DNA of 64,000 nucleotides from Sphingomonas sp. Leaf357 (GTDB lineage Bacteria > Pseudomonadota > Alphaproteobacteria > Sphingomonadales > Sphingomonadaceae). The position numbers were made by a program, and so were the translations under genes. Location: contig NZ_LMPM01000001.1 in NCBI RefSeq assembly GCF_001423845.1, forward strand, positions 1 to 64,000, read 5' to 3'. Of this stretch, positions 34,335 to 43,680 are shown piece after piece. The notes under the pieces are model-generated. The model ran no database searches. It was given only the letters and a program-made list of their open reading frames with translations, and was not told the origin of the DNA. The stretch's first letter is position 1. The number at the start of each line of letters is the position of its first letter.

Positions 34335-35523
34335 GGCTCCGTCCGGCGCGCTTCCGCTCGATCAGGTCGGCATAATAGGCCATCAGATCCTCGGTATGTT
34401 CGCGATCGCTGCGCACCCGGCCAGCGGCGACATAGGCGGCGCGGCGCAGCATCGGCTGGTCGCGCGCAAACAGGCGACGGATCGCGGCGGCACAAGCGCC
34501 GGGATCGCGCGAGGCGTAGAGTTCGCAAGTCAGCGGATCGGCGATTTCCGCCACGCCGCCGGTATCGGGCGCGATCAGAGGCAAGCCTGCCGCCATCGCC
34601 TCCGATGCGACCAGCCCGAACGGCTCGGCCTCCGATCCGTGGATCAGCGCGTCGCAACTCGCCATGATCCGCGCGAGCCGTTCGCGATCATAGACCGGCT
34701 GGAACATGCGGATGTGCGGCGAGCCGGCGATGCGCCGGTCGATCTTCTTGCTGGCGACTCCGGTGCCGAGCAGGATCATGCCCACCGGCACATGCTGCCC
34801 CGCCTGCACGACCGCGTCGGTGACGAGATCCCAGCGCTTTTCGGGGTGATGCCGCCCGAGACCCAACAGCAAATGCCCGTGCGGCGGCAGGTCGCATTGC
34901 TTGAGCAGCGCCGTGCGCAGAGTCTCGCTGCGGTAATCGGGCGAGAAATGGCCGCGTTCGATGCCCAGCGGCATGGCCTTGTCGATATGCACGCCGCGCG
35001 CGCCCAGGCGTTTCTCCAGCGCGGGGCCGTTGGTGACGACGGCATCGTATTTGTCCAGGAAGCGGCTGAGGTAGCGGCTGTACCAGGCGAACGCGCGTTC
35101 GATCCGCTCCTGCGGGGCCAGCCCTTCGAACCAGCGCAGCGCATAGGCCGAGACGTTGTCGTTGTGCATGAAGAACACGCGCACCGGATCGTACCCGGGC
35201 TGAGGCTGCCATTTGCCGACGATCCAGGCCGGGCGCCACGGCGACGACGTCTCGACCAGATCGGGCTTGAGATCGTCGAGCAACCGCGTGATCGGCGTGG
35301 CATCCCAGAACAGGCCGTAATTCTTGTCGAACGGCAGGCGCGACGCCTTGACGTAGATGATCCGCCCGCCGCCGGGGCGTTCCTCGATCTTGTCCTCGCG
35401 CCCCGCCGCGATGACGATCAGTTCGTGCCCCAGATCGGACATGAGGCCCATCTTGCGATCGATATAGGTGCGCACCCCGCCGCCGGTCGGCGAATAGAAT
35501 TCGTTGACGTCGACGATGCGCAT
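34321..35523 (-). CDS. GT4 family glycosyltransferase
   Basis: The 400-residue cytosolic GT-B protein begins MRIVDVNEFYSPTGGGVRTY (N-terminal Rossmann domain). The donor-binding C-terminal domain includes LLLGLGRHHPEKRWDLVTDA, then HGSEAEPFGLVASEAMAAGL and IAPDTGGVAE. The EPFG..ASEA motif is the family's nucleotide-sugar site. It probably makes mannosyl or glucosyl linkages on a lipid or polysaccharide. It is the last gene of a leftward unit after the flippase-like and DUF2141 genes. Confidence 0.92.
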   Translation of the reverse strand: MRIVDVNEFYSPTGGGVRTYIDRKMGLMSDLGHELIVIAAGREDKIEERPGGGRIIYVKASRLPFDKNYGLFWDATPITRLLDDLKPDLVETSSPWRPAWIVGKWQPQPGYDPVRVFFMHNDNVSAYALRWFEGLAPQERIERAFAWYSRYLSRFLDKYDAVVTNGPALEKRLGARGVHIDKAMPLGIERGHFSPDYRSETLRTALLKQCDLPPHGHLLLGLGRHHPEKRWDLVTDAVVQAGQHVPVGMILLGTGVASKKIDRRIAGSPHIRMFQPVYDRERLARIMASCDALIHGSEAEPFGLVASEAMAAGLPLIAPDTGGVAEIADPLTCELYASRDPGACAAAIRRLFARDQPMLRRAAYVAAGRVRSDREHTEDLMAYYADLIERKRAGRSLNAA

Positions 35524-35527
35524 CGGA

Positions 35528-36049
35528 TCAATCCGCCTTGATGGGAGAAAAGCCGCCGAAGCCGCGTAGATATTGCGCGCGGATCGTGGTGGTGACGGTT
35601 CCGGCCGGCACATCGATCACCGCCTGGGCCAGTTTCGGCTTCGCGCGCCCGAGCCGCTGGTTGCTGGGGAAGCCCGCACCGTCGGACCAGAAGTTGAACT
35701 TGTTCCGGCCGTCGCGATTGTGCGTGAACAGCAATGCGTAGCGCCCCGGGCGCGGCACGCGGATACACATCGCGATATCGCCCGACGCCGGAATGTCGGC
35801 GGTGACGCGGTGGAAAACCTTGCCCTGACGGACCAGATCGTGATCGTCCTTTAGGAAATCCTCTTCGGTCGCGGGATAGAGTTCCAGCTTCAGGTCGCCG
35901 GTGCGATCCTTCAGCCCGACCACATTGACGCGGATCGCCGGGCCGCCGGTGGAACAGGCGGCCGCATCGCCGCCCAGCACGCGCGGCTGTGCCCAGGCGA
36001 TCGTCGGGAAGCCGGCCGCAAGAATCGCGGCCACCACAACAGACTTCAT
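35528..36049 (-). CDS. DUF2141 secreted protein
   Basis: The 173-residue protein has a signal peptide (MKSVVVAAILAAGFPTIAWA) and a DUF2141 beta-sandwich: IRVNVVGLKDRTGDLKLELY, CIRVPRPGRYALLFTHNRDG and RNKFNFWSDGAGFPSNQRLG. It is exported, with unknown biochemical role. Its start overlaps the stop of the flippase-like gene (ATGA) and its stop is four bases before the GT4 start. Such coupling puts it firmly in the glycan unit. Confidence 0.87.
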   Translation of the reverse strand: MKSVVVAAILAAGFPTIAWAQPRVLGGDAAACSTGGPAIRVNVVGLKDRTGDLKLELYPATEEDFLKDDHDLVRQGKVFHRVTADIPASGDIAMCIRVPRPGRYALLFTHNRDGRNKFNFWSDGAGFPSNQRLGRAKPKLAQAVIDVPAGTVTTTIRAQYLRGFGGFSPIKAD

Positions 36050-36978
36050 CCCTTCTTCCTCGTCACCAGACCGTGCAGACCGAACATCGCGATCAGCACC
36101 ACGTGGAACAGCAATTGCATGGCGGCGGTGAGCGCGACCAGTTCCGACAATTCCTGATCCTGCCCGATGATCAGGATCGCAAAGTTGGCGAAAAGCAGGT
36201 CTTTGTTGGGCACGAGCGGCAGGCGCGACACCAGCAGACGCGCCGCGGCCAGGAACAGCCACATGCCGACCGGCACGGTGGGCAGTGCGTAATGCCATGC
36301 GAACGCGATGAAGGTCGAGCCCGCGATCAGGCGCAGGCAGTGGATCGAGAAGATCCACCACAAGGTGCGCCGCGCGAGCGAGAAGACGCGCTTGGAGAAG
36401 ATCAGGAACGGCAGCGACGTGCACATCACGATCACGATCGATCCGATTACTTCCTTCAGATATCCCGCCGCACTGAGCAATTGATAGCCGAGCGGAACGA
36501 CGATCGCGAACAGCGCCAGCGTGATCGTGTTGCCGGCGATGGCGGAGAGGATGCTGACATCCTTCACGGCGCCGAACGGCGCGGCGACCATCCGCGCCTT
36601 GCTGCGTGCCCAGGCGTAGAAATAGGCCTCGCCCGAATATCCGAACACCACCTCGTTCGCGATGCGCTTCTTGATCAGCGCGATCATCCCGCCGACGAAC
36701 GGGATGCCCCAGAGCCGCCGGAAGATGATCCAGTCGCCGGTCGGTGCCGAGAAATACAGCAAGGTGAAGGCGATGTAGAAGGCCGGGCTGGTCGGCACCG
36801 CGCGGTGCAGGCCAGCCAGGCCCGATCCAAGCAATTCGCGCCCCAGCCCGACGACCATCGCGATCGTCAGCAGCCCGCCGATGATCATCGGCCAACGGCT
36901 GCGCATCTGCTTGAGCGGTTCCAGCCCGGCGATATCGGGCGCGAGCGGAATCGGACCATCGATAATCGTGGCGTTCAT
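36046..36978 (-). CDS. Polytopic membrane protein, flippase-like (tentative)
   Basis: The 310-residue protein has about seven membrane helices (for example WPMIIGGLLTIAMVVGLG, FYIAFTLLYFSAPTGDWIIF and TITLALFAIVVPLGYQLL). The layout recalls UPF0104/lysylphosphatidylglycerol-synthase membrane domains found with glycosyltransferases, but conserved motifs are weak, so the family is a suggestion. The start at 36978 has a GGAAG site; an ATG nine codons upstream (37005) is possible. It heads the operon with DUF2141 and GT4 genes. Confidence 0.72.
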   Translation of the reverse strand: MNATIIDGPIPLAPDIAGLEPLKQMRSRWPMIIGGLLTIAMVVGLGRELLGSGLAGLHRAVPTSPAFYIAFTLLYFSAPTGDWIIFRRLWGIPFVGGMIALIKKRIANEVVFGYSGEAYFYAWARSKARMVAAPFGAVKDVSILSAIAGNTITLALFAIVVPLGYQLLSAAGYLKEVIGSIVIVMCTSLPFLIFSKRVFSLARRTLWWIFSIHCLRLIAGSTFIAFAWHYALPTVPVGMWLFLAAARLLVSRLPLVPNKDLLFANFAILIIGQDQELSELVALTAAMQLLFHVVLIAMFGLHGLVTRKKG

Positions 36979-37070
36979 CGAGCTTCCGGTTTTCGGGGTG
37001 TCCACCTGGCGAAAATTGTCCGCTGTTGCCGCGCAGTCCGTTGCGGCTAGTCGCGCGCCATAACCGCAGT

Positions 37071-37110
37071 GTTGCCATGCTGCAACAAATCTGCGGCCAA
37101 GCGATATATT
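37071..37110. promoter_or_regulatory. GTTGC-N6-GCAAC inverted repeat and TATATT box
   Basis: A 16-bp inverted repeat at 37071-37086 is followed at 37105-37110 by TATATT, a good -10 candidate for the rightward GT4 gene. It lies in the 194-bp gap between divergent glycan genes, so one regulator could control both. Confidence 0.35.
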
Positions 37111-37172
37111 GTACGGCAGGGCGAAGGTGCTTCCCTCCGCGGCCCATCGCGGCCTAGGGGCGGGCCGACCGC

Positions 37173-38312
37173 ATGACCAGCCCCGCCCGCCCCCCGACCG
37201 CCGAGCACATCCTGACCTATGCCGAATCGTGGCGCGGCGGTGGCGTGGAGCGCGTGCAACTCCGACTCGCGCGCGGGTGGATCGCGGCAGGGCGGCGGGT
37301 GACGCTGGTGATCGGCGACGCCAGCGGGCCGCTGGCAGACGAAGTGCCCGCGGGCGTGGAGATCGTGGCGCTCGGATCGCGTGGGCTGGCGCGACTGGCG
37401 CTCAGGCTGCCGCACATCGTCGCGGCGCGGCGGCCCGATCTGATCTTCTGTCCGGGCAATCATTATACCGGCGTGGCGGGCTGGCTGCGCCTGAAACTGG
37501 GCCGGGCCTGTCCGCCGATCGCCGCGAAGGTATCGAACGCGCTGGCGCGGTCGGACCAGGTCGTTCCGGTGTCCCTGATCTACCGGCGCTGGCTGCGATG
37601 GCACCGGCATTTCCTCTCACAACTGGTCGCGATGACGCCGGGCATGGCGGACGAGGTCGCCCGCGCGATGGCGGTGCCGCGCGCGGCGGTCGCGGTGATC
37701 GCCAACCCGCCCGCAATGCCGATTCCCGGCGCCGCCGTGCCCGATCTTCCGGCGGGGCGCTTCCTGCTCGGCGTCGGGCGGCTGGTGGCGCAAAAACGCT
37801 GGGACCGGTTGATCGCCGCGTTGCCGTCGCTGGCGGACCCCGACGTGCGGCTGGTGATCCTGGGCGAGGGCAGCGCGCGGGCCGCGCTGACGGCGCAGAT
37901 CGCCACGCTCGGTCTGGCAGAGCGCGTCACGTTGCCCGGCCACGCTCCGGATCCCCTGCCGGCGATCGCGCGCGCGGCGGCGGTGGTGCTGGTGTCGGAT
38001 TTCGAAGGTGTGCCGGGCGTGCTGCGCGAGGCGCTGGCTTCGGGCACGCCGGTGGTGACGACCGAATCGAGCGTGGCGGTGCGCGAGATCGTGTCCGGGC
38101 CGGAACTAGGGACGATCGTGGCGGCGGACGATCCGACCGCGCTGGTGGCGGCGCTCGATCACTGGCTGACCCCGGGGCGCGTGCGGCCGGCAGCGGTGGC
38201 CCAGCCCGGGGAAGACGCGGCGGACGAGTATCTTGCGCTGTTCGATCGGCTCGTGAGGCTCGGAAGAAGTGGGGACCCGCACGAAGACACGAAAAGGCGA
38301 AGCGAGACCTAG
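37173..38312 (+). CDS. GT4 family glycosyltransferase with repeat-encoded tail
   Basis: The 379-residue GT-B protein has ILTYAESWRGGGVERVQLRL at the start, a central FLLGVGRLVAQKRWDRLIAA, and the donor-site region SDFEGVPGVLREALASGTPV. It adds a sugar from a nucleotide donor; the acceptor is unknown. It diverges from the membrane/DUF2141/GT4 unit. The last residues (about GDPHEDTKRRSET) are translated from the left arm of a dispersed inverted repeat at 38278-38376, so the native stop appears to be lost. Confidence 0.9.
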   Translation: MTSPARPPTAEHILTYAESWRGGGVERVQLRLARGWIAAGRRVTLVIGDASGPLADEVPAGVEIVALGSRGLARLALRLPHIVAARRPDLIFCPGNHYTGVAGWLRLKLGRACPPIAAKVSNALARSDQVVPVSLIYRRWLRWHRHFLSQLVAMTPGMADEVARAMAVPRAAVAVIANPPAMPIPGAAVPDLPAGRFLLGVGRLVAQKRWDRLIAALPSLADPDVRLVILGEGSARAALTAQIATLGLAERVTLPGHAPDPLPAIARAAAVVLVSDFEGVPGVLREALASGTPVVTTESSVAVREIVSGPELGTIVAADDPTALVAALDHWLTPGRVRPAAVAQPGEDAADEYLALFDRLVRLGRSGDPHEDTKRRSET

Positions 38313-38376
38313 CGATTTGCCTTCGGCGGATTTCGCGGCTCTGCGGTCACCCTTCGCGGCTTCGTGTCTTCGTGCG
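38278..38376. repeat. Inverted repeat at the end of the GT4 gene
   Basis: CGCACGAAGACACGAA (38278-38293) pairs with TTCGTGTCTTCGTGCG (38361-38376); inner segments AAAGGCGAAGCGAG and CTTCGCGGC add partial pairing. It lies between the convergent GT4 and maiA genes and could terminate both transcripts. Confidence 0.85.
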
Positions 38377-38385
38377 AGCCAACCT

Positions 38386-39015
38386 TTATAGCGGCTTCAC
38401 ACGATCGGGATGCGCCGCCGCGAAAGCGGGCATGTCCGCGCATGCCGCATCCGCCGCCGCGAGTTTCGGCCACGCCGAAACGTCCATCCCGAAGCGTCGC
38501 GCATTGTACATCTGCGGCACCAGACAGACGTCGGACAGATCCGGCGTCGCCCCGCCGAGGAATGGTCCGTCGCCCGTCGCCATCGCCTCCAGCGCATCGA
38601 GCCCAACATCGACCCAATGGCGATACCACTCGTCCTTTGCCGGCTGGTCGGCACCGAACTGCTGCTCCAGCCGCTTGAGCACGCGCAGATTGTCGATCGG
38701 ATGGATATCGGCGACGATCACCAGCGCCCGGGCCAGCACCTGCGCGCGCGCCACCGGATCGCGCGGCACCATCGGCGGATCGGGCCAGGTCGCGTCGAGA
38801 TAGTCGATGATCGCCAGGCTCTGCGTCAGCATCACGCCGTCCACGGCCAGCGTCGGCACCAGGCCCTGCGGGTTGCGCGCGCGATTCTCTGGTCCCGCCT
38901 GCTCCGCCGCGAGCAGGTTCACCGCGACGCTTTCATGCTCTACGCCCTTGAGGTTGAGCACGATCCGCACGCGATAGGCGGCAGACGAGCGCCAGTAGTC
39001 GTAGAGGCGGATCAC
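38386..39015 (-). CDS. maiA: Maleylacetoacetate isomerase (zeta-class GST)
   Basis: The 209-residue glutathione-dependent enzyme isomerises maleylacetoacetate in tyrosine/homogentisate breakdown. The zeta-class signature is in LYDYWRSSAAYRVRIVLNLK; NPQGLVPTLAVDG and LTQSLAIIDYLDATWPDPP complete the thioredoxin half. Helical residues 85-200 include the zeta-type LVPQMYNARRFGMD. No other homogentisate genes are seen nearby. It is ten bases downstream of the AI-2E transporter stop. Confidence 0.92.
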   Translation of the reverse strand: MIRLYDYWRSSAAYRVRIVLNLKGVEHESVAVNLLAAEQAGPENRARNPQGLVPTLAVDGVMLTQSLAIIDYLDATWPDPPMVPRDPVARAQVLARALVIVADIHPIDNLRVLKRLEQQFGADQPAKDEWYRHWVDVGLDALEAMATGDGPFLGGATPDLSDVCLVPQMYNARRFGMDVSAWPKLAAADAACADMPAFAAAHPDRVKPL

Positions 39016-39025
39016 GCCGGACGGA

Positions 39026-40099
39026 TCATGCGGCGGGGGCCTCGTCGTCCTCGGCGCGCTCGGAACTGCGCTCCAGCGCCACCTTGATCATCGCGGTCAT
39101 CGGATCGGCCAGCGCCAGCCCCAGAATGCCGAACAGGGTACTCGCCAGAATCTGCGCGCCGAGCGTCAGCGCCGGGGGCAGATCGACGGTCTTCTTGGCC
39201 ACCATCGGGATCACGACATAGCCGTCGAACGTCTGCACGACGAAATAGGTCGCCAGCGCGGCGATGCCTGTGTCGGCGCCGGCGCTGAAGCCCACCGCCG
39301 TCATCAGCACGCCGGTGATGAACGCGCCGACATTGGGGATGAATGCCAGGATCGCGGCGATGATGCCCAGCACCATGGCCATCGGCACGCCGAAGAACCA
39401 CAGGATCAGGAACGTCAGCACGCCCTCCAACGCCATGCCGAGCAGACGCCCGGCGAGTAGGCGGCGCATCGTCACGCCCATGCGCTGCATCGTCAGCGCG
39501 AATTCGGCGCGGTTGGCCTCGGGGATCATCCATTGCAGCCCGCGATCGTAGAGCCTCGGCTCCATCGCGATGAACAGGCCGAGCACGAGGATCATGAACA
39601 GGCTGGTCAGCGCGCCGAGAGCGATGCCGAGATACGAGCCGATCTTGCCGACCGACCCCAGCGCCTGTTGCGCGATGCTGCTGAGATCCGATTTGCCCGG
39701 CATGATGCCCATGCTGGCCAGCCAGCCCGACACCTTGTCGAACTGCCCCTCCAGCGTCGCGCGAAGCTGGGTGAATTGCTGCGCGACCTGCACCCCGGTC
39801 AGGTAGAAGGTGCCAAGCAGGAAGGCGACCGTCAGCAGGACGACGATCGTCAGCCGCCAGCCGCGCCCGATCTTCAGCACCTTGCCGAGCAGGCGCACGC
39901 CGCCGTCGAGCATCGCGGCGAAGACCAGGCCGGCGAAGATGATCAGCAGCGGCTGGACCAGCAGCACGATCAGAGCGATCGCGCAGGCGATGCCGAACCA
40001 CACGCTGGCCTTCTTGATTTCAGCACGGACGGCGGGATCGCGGACCTCGTTGGGGCTCGCGCCCGAGATCACCTGCACCTTGTCGTCGGCTGAATTCAC
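39026..40099 (-). CDS. AI-2E family transporter
   Basis: The 357-residue membrane protein has the AI-2E/PerM pattern: a hydrophobic N-terminal pair (FGIACAIALIVLLVQPLLII, FAGLVFAAMLDGG), a long cytosolic helical stretch and C-terminal helices with FIPNVGAFITGVLMTAVGF and LGAQILASTLFGILGLALAD. Family members export small molecules or ions; autoinducer export is not implied by the name. The GTG start at 40099 overlaps the lepB stop (GTGA) with a GGAG site eight bases before. Confidence 0.92.
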   Translation of the reverse strand: MNSADDKVQVISGASPNEVRDPAVRAEIKKASVWFGIACAIALIVLLVQPLLIIFAGLVFAAMLDGGVRLLGKVLKIGRGWRLTIVVLLTVAFLLGTFYLTGVQVAQQFTQLRATLEGQFDKVSGWLASMGIMPGKSDLSSIAQQALGSVGKIGSYLGIALGALTSLFMILVLGLFIAMEPRLYDRGLQWMIPEANRAEFALTMQRMGVTMRRLLAGRLLGMALEGVLTFLILWFFGVPMAMVLGIIAAILAFIPNVGAFITGVLMTAVGFSAGADTGIAALATYFVVQTFDGYVVIPMVAKKTVDLPPALTLGAQILASTLFGILGLALADPMTAMIKVALERSSERAEDDEAPAA

Positions 40100-41061
40100 T
40101 TCGCGGTCTCCTGCGGATGCAGCGAATTGCCCGCGCGCCCGGAGCGCAGAGCGCCCCACCAGGTCAGCGGGTTCCACGACGCGGTGCCGTCGAGCGAGAA
40201 GGTGATGAATTCGGCGCGCCCGCCGACATATTCCCACGGCACCGCGCCGCCGAGGCCGAGATCCGGCTCACCCAGCGGGAAGCGACTGTCCGAACTACGA
40301 TCGCGATTGTCGCCCATCAGGAAGACGTGGCCCGCCGGAATCGTGATCGGTCCGTAATTGTCGCCGGGGCTGTAGCCGAGATCGACCGTGTCGTAGCGGC
40401 GGCCGTTGGGCAGCGTCTCGGTAACGATGGGCAGGCGGCAATATTGCCTGCCGTCGGCCGCGGTTTCCAGCGCGCCGGGATATTCGTTGTCGGTGCACGG
40501 CAGATTGGCATCGACCGGCACCAGCACATCGTGGATCGGCCCGCGCTGCACCGCCTTGCCGTTGATGTAGAGCACGCCGCCGCGCACCTGCAGCCGATCG
40601 CCGGGCAGGCCGATCAGGCGCTTGATGTAATCGGTGTTGCGGCCCGGCGGGGTGACGATCACCACGTCGCCGCGGATCGGCAGGCGGCCGAACAGGCGGC
40701 CATGGACGAAGGGCAGTTGCACGCCCCAGCTTTCCTCCGGCTGGTGCAGCACCAGCCCGCGGAAGATCGCCGCCGGATTGGGAATCGTCGGCGAGATGAA
40801 CGACCAGCCATAGGGATATTTCGTCACCACCAGCCGATCGCCGGTGCGCAGGATCGGCATCATTGACTCGGACGGGATGTAGAACGGCTTGGCGATGAAG
40901 CTGTGGAAGCCGAGCACGGCGAGGATCAGCCACAGGATGCCCTTCACCTCTTCCCACCAAACCGATTTCGTGGCCTTGGAAGTCGGGGCGGTCGCCGGAC
41001 CGGAATTGGCCGTTTCGGGGGCCATTTCGGGTTCGCCCAGCACCGGAGTCTCGGCCGTCAT
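40096..41061 (-). CDS. lepB: Signal peptidase I
   Basis: LepB removes signal peptides from exported preproteins. The 321-residue protein has an acidic N-terminus, one membrane helix (about 41-56) and the catalytic dyad Ser66 (YIPSESMMPILRTGDRLVV) and Lys147 (RNTDYIKRLIGLPGDRLQV). Box E is HVFLMGDNRDRSSDSR. A single N-terminal helix is usual in alphaproteobacteria. It processes the several secreted proteins encoded in this window. It follows acpS by nine bases with a GAGGA site. Confidence 0.97.
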   Translation of the reverse strand: MTAETPVLGEPEMAPETANSGPATAPTSKATKSVWWEEVKGILWLILAVLGFHSFIAKPFYIPSESMMPILRTGDRLVVTKYPYGWSFISPTIPNPAAIFRGLVLHQPEESWGVQLPFVHGRLFGRLPIRGDVVIVTPPGRNTDYIKRLIGLPGDRLQVRGGVLYINGKAVQRGPIHDVLVPVDANLPCTDNEYPGALETAADGRQYCRLPIVTETLPNGRRYDTVDLGYSPGDNYGPITIPAGHVFLMGDNRDRSSDSRFPLGEPDLGLGGAVPWEYVGGRAEFITFSLDGTASWNPLTWWGALRSGRAGNSLHPQETAK

Positions 41062-41070
41062 TCGGTATCC

Positions 41071-41475
41071 TCAATCGGTCGGGATGGCCTCGATGATCAC
41101 GAAGGCCTGCGCCCAGGGATGATCGTCGGTCATCGTCAGATGTACGCGCGCGGCGTGGCCGTCCGGTGTCAACGCGTCAAGCCTCGCCTTGGCCCCGCCG
41201 GTCAGCAGCAAAGTCGGCGCGCCGGACTTCGCGTTGACCACGCCGATGTCCTTCATGAACACGCCGGCGCGAAAGCCGGTGCCGACCGCCTTCGAAAACG
41301 CCTCCTTGGCGGCGAAGCGCTTGGCCAGCGTGCCCGCCTTGGTGAACGGCCGGCGCGCAGCCTTGGCGCGTTCGGTTTCGGTGAACACGCGATTCTCGAA
41401 CCGCTCGCCGAACCGGTCGAGCGACGCCTGGATACGCTCGATATTGCACAGGTCGGAGCCGAGGCCGATGATCAC
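41071..41475 (-). CDS. acpS: Holo-[acyl-carrier-protein] synthase
   Basis: AcpS attaches the phosphopantetheine arm to acyl carrier protein for fatty-acid synthesis. The 134-residue protein has magnesium ligands Asp8 ([14 protein letters not shown]) and Glu58 ([14 protein letters not shown]), and a late [13 protein letters not shown]. Translation starts at GTG 41475, which overlaps the pdxJ stop by four bases (GTGA). The pdxJ-acpS order is classic in proteobacteria. Confidence 0.96.
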   Translation of the reverse strand: MIIGLGSDLCNIERIQASLDRFGERFENRVFTETERAKAARRPFTKAGTLAKRFAAKEAFSKAVGTGFRAGVFMKDIGVVNAKSGAPTLLLTGGAKARLDALTPDGHAARVHLTMTDDHPWAQAFVIIEAIPTD

Positions 41476-42200
41476 CGTGCCGCATCCATCGCGGCACGCA
41501 TGAGCCGAACCGCCTCGCCCAACCCCACGAACATCGCCTCGCCGATCAGGAAATGTCCGATGTTCAATTCCCGCACCTGCGGGATCGCCGCGATCGGAGC
41601 GACATTGTCATAGGTCAGGCCGTGCCCGGCATGCACCTCGATGCCGTTCTTCGCCGCCAGCGCGGCGGCATCGGCGAGGCGGCGCAGTTCCACCGCGCGC
41701 GCTTCGCCGTCCAGTTCGGCATAACGCCCGGTGTGCAATTCGACGACCGGCGCGCCGAGCCGGAGCGCCGCCTCGATTTGCCGCGCATCGGGTTCGATGA
41801 ACAACGAGACGCGGATGTTCGCGCCTTTCAGTTCGGACACCAGGGGCGCGAGGCGGTTATGCTGCCCGGCTGCATCCAGCCCGCCCTCGGTGGTCAGTTC
41901 CTCGCGCTTTTCCGGCACGATGCACGCGGCATGCGGGCGATGGCGCAGCGCGATGGCGAGCATTTCGGCGGTCGCCGCCATCTCCAGATTAAGCGGGATG
42001 GTCAGCTGTTCCGACAGGCGCGCGATATCGTCGTCGGTGATGTGCCGCCGATCCTCGCGCAGATGCGCCGTGATCCCGTCCGCCCCGGCCTCCGCCGCCA
42101 GCAGCGCGGCCCGCACCGGATCGGGATATCCCGCCCCCCGCGCATTGCGCACCGTGGCGACGTGATCGATGTTGACTCCGAGGCGAAGGATGTCGGTCAT
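41472..42200 (-). CDS. pdxJ: Pyridoxine 5'-phosphate synthase
   Basis: PdxJ condenses 3-amino-2-oxopropyl phosphate with deoxyxylulose phosphate to make pyridoxine phosphate. The 242-residue TIM barrel shows [33 protein letters not shown] and [13 protein letters not shown], with the active-site His and Glu residues in place. The start overlaps the preceding membrane-protein stop by four bases (ATGA). Its PLP product serves enzymes such as ThrC. Confidence 0.96.
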   Translation of the reverse strand: MTDILRLGVNIDHVATVRNARGAGYPDPVRAALLAAEAGADGITAHLREDRRHITDDDIARLSEQLTIPLNLEMAATAEMLAIALRHRPHAACIVPEKREELTTEGGLDAAGQHNRLAPLVSELKGANIRVSLFIEPDARQIEAALRLGAPVVELHTGRYAELDGEARAVELRRLADAAALAAKNGIEVHAGHGLTYDNVAPIAAIPQVRELNIGHFLIGEAMFVGLGEAVRLMRAAMDAAR

Positions 42201-42682
42201 GTCCGTGCTCCTGTGCCGGCGAACCAGGCGAGTGCCGCCGCCGAGCCAAGTCCCGCCACGGCCTGCATCGCCCGGCCGCCCGGCGGGAGCAGCAGGGCGG
42301 CGGCGTCGAGCGCGGTCATCACGCCGGCCAACCGCAGATAGCGTTCACCGCCGCCGGCCCACCACAGGCCGACGAAATGCACGCCGACGAGTATGCCGAC
42401 CACCGGCAAAAGATAGCCCGTCAGGCCGAGCCGGATCAGCACGATCTGGGCGAACGCGATCGCGGCGAACTCGGCCACTACCGCGACCCAATAGCGATTC
42501 ATCCGGAACAGACCAGTGCGCGGTTCGTGCATCCGCCAGGCGCGCCACGCCAGCACGGCGATCGCCGCCAGTCCGGCAGCGGCGATCGAATAGTACCAGG
42601 GGGCGGGCAACGCGGCCGCACCGACCAGCAGCCACAGGACCGCAAATCCAAGTCCGATCGCTCGCCCGGTGAACGCGCTCAT
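42197..42682 (-). CDS. Four- to five-helix membrane protein of unknown function
   Basis: The 161-residue protein has hydrophobic segments at about 8-25, 29-46, 66-84, 88-108 and 115-150. The family is not recognised. A polar loop ([16 protein letters not shown]) separates helices two and three. It overlaps both neighbours by four bases (ATGA), between the serine hydrolase and pdxJ, so its level is tied to them. Confidence 0.8.
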   Translation of the reverse strand: MSAFTGRAIGLGFAVLWLLVGAAALPAPWYYSIAAAGLAAIAVLAWRAWRMHEPRTGLFRMNRYWVAVVAEFAAIAFAQIVLIRLGLTGYLLPVVGILVGVHFVGLWWAGGGERYLRLAGVMTALDAAALLLPPGGRAMQAVAGLGSAAALAWFAGTGART

Positions 42683-43680
42683 GAACAGGCCGCCGCGCTG
42701 AGCAGGTCGTAGGTAAAGCCCTTGCCCTCCCACACCTCGCCGAACCGGAAATCGTCGGACGATCGGTTGGCGAAGACGATCACGACCAAGTCGTCCTCGG
42801 GAAAGATGAAGTTGCGCGTCTGCACCCCGCCGATCTCGCCGTCGCGCTGCACGATCCGCTTCGGTTTCGCACAGCCTTTGAGTTGGCCGGGGAACACCCA
42901 TTGGCCGAGCGCCTGATAGCTGCCGTTGCCTTCAGGCTTCCACAGCTCCTCACGGGTGACAGGCGAAAGAATTTTGCCCGTCATCAGCGCACGATCGAAG
43001 TCGAACACGGAATGCGCCGTACCGATCAGCCCACCTGCGAAACCAAAGGCGGCCAATTCATAGTGCGGCTCGGCCTTGCCCGAAACGAACCCGGGCATAG
43101 CCATCTCGCCTGGCCGCGCCATCGCCATGCCTTTCGGCCATAGGCCCGACATGTCGTCCGAGTCGCCGACGAGGGCGGCCCCGGCAACGATATAATCGCA
43201 GTTATTGTAGCTGAACGGACTGTTCGGCACTGCCGGCTTGGAAATGCAGTACGCTAGATCGGGCACCGGCTTGAGGTAAAAGTCTGGAACGCCGCCTGGC
43301 GACTTCGGCGTATCGTCGGCATTGGCCAAGCCACTGTGATGCGTCAGCAACTGGCGAACCGACACCCCGCCGAACGATGGCCTGTCGAGCGTCTCACCCA
43401 GCGGCATATCCATCGCTCCCGGTCGTGCGGCAGGTGTCGCGTAAGACGCAACCAGATAGGTGGCTACGATCTGCTTGGTGATGGAGGCCAGCCGCCATCT
43501 GCCCCCGGCCTTGTGCAGGGTCTTGCCGCCCGGCGCTACAGAACCATAGCCCTTGTCCAACACCACCGTGTCACCCTTGGCGACCAATACCTCACCCGCC
43601 AGCTTGGATTGCGCCGCGACCATATCGACCCGCGCGACTGTCGGCGTCACTGCCGCAGCCAGAGCGAGCAAAAGGCTCAC
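42679..43680 (-). CDS. Serine hydrolase, beta-lactamase/penicillin-binding fold
   Basis: The 333-residue protein has a short signal-like N-terminus (MSLLLALAAAVTPTVA) and a class-C-like serine hydrolase fold. The nucleophile motif is Ser66-Ile-Thr-Lys69 (RLASITKQIVATYL), the second motif is YNN (SYNNCDYIVAGAAL), and HHSGLANADD fits the family. It may be a periplasmic peptidase or esterase rather than a beta-lactamase. The GTG start overlaps the pyrE stop (GTGA). Confidence 0.88.
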   Translation of the reverse strand: MSLLLALAAAVTPTVARVDMVAAQSKLAGEVLVAKGDTVVLDKGYGSVAPGGKTLHKAGGRWRLASITKQIVATYLVASYATPAARPGAMDMPLGETLDRPSFGGVSVRQLLTHHSGLANADDTPKSPGGVPDFYLKPVPDLAYCISKPAVPNSPFSYNNCDYIVAGAALVGDSDDMSGLWPKGMAMARPGEMAMPGFVSGKAEPHYELAAFGFAGGLIGTAHSVFDFDRALMTGKILSPVTREELWKPEGNGSYQALGQWVFPGQLKGCAKPKRIVQRDGEIGGVQTRNFIFPEDDLVVIVFANRSSDDFRFGEVWEGKGFTYDLLSAAACS

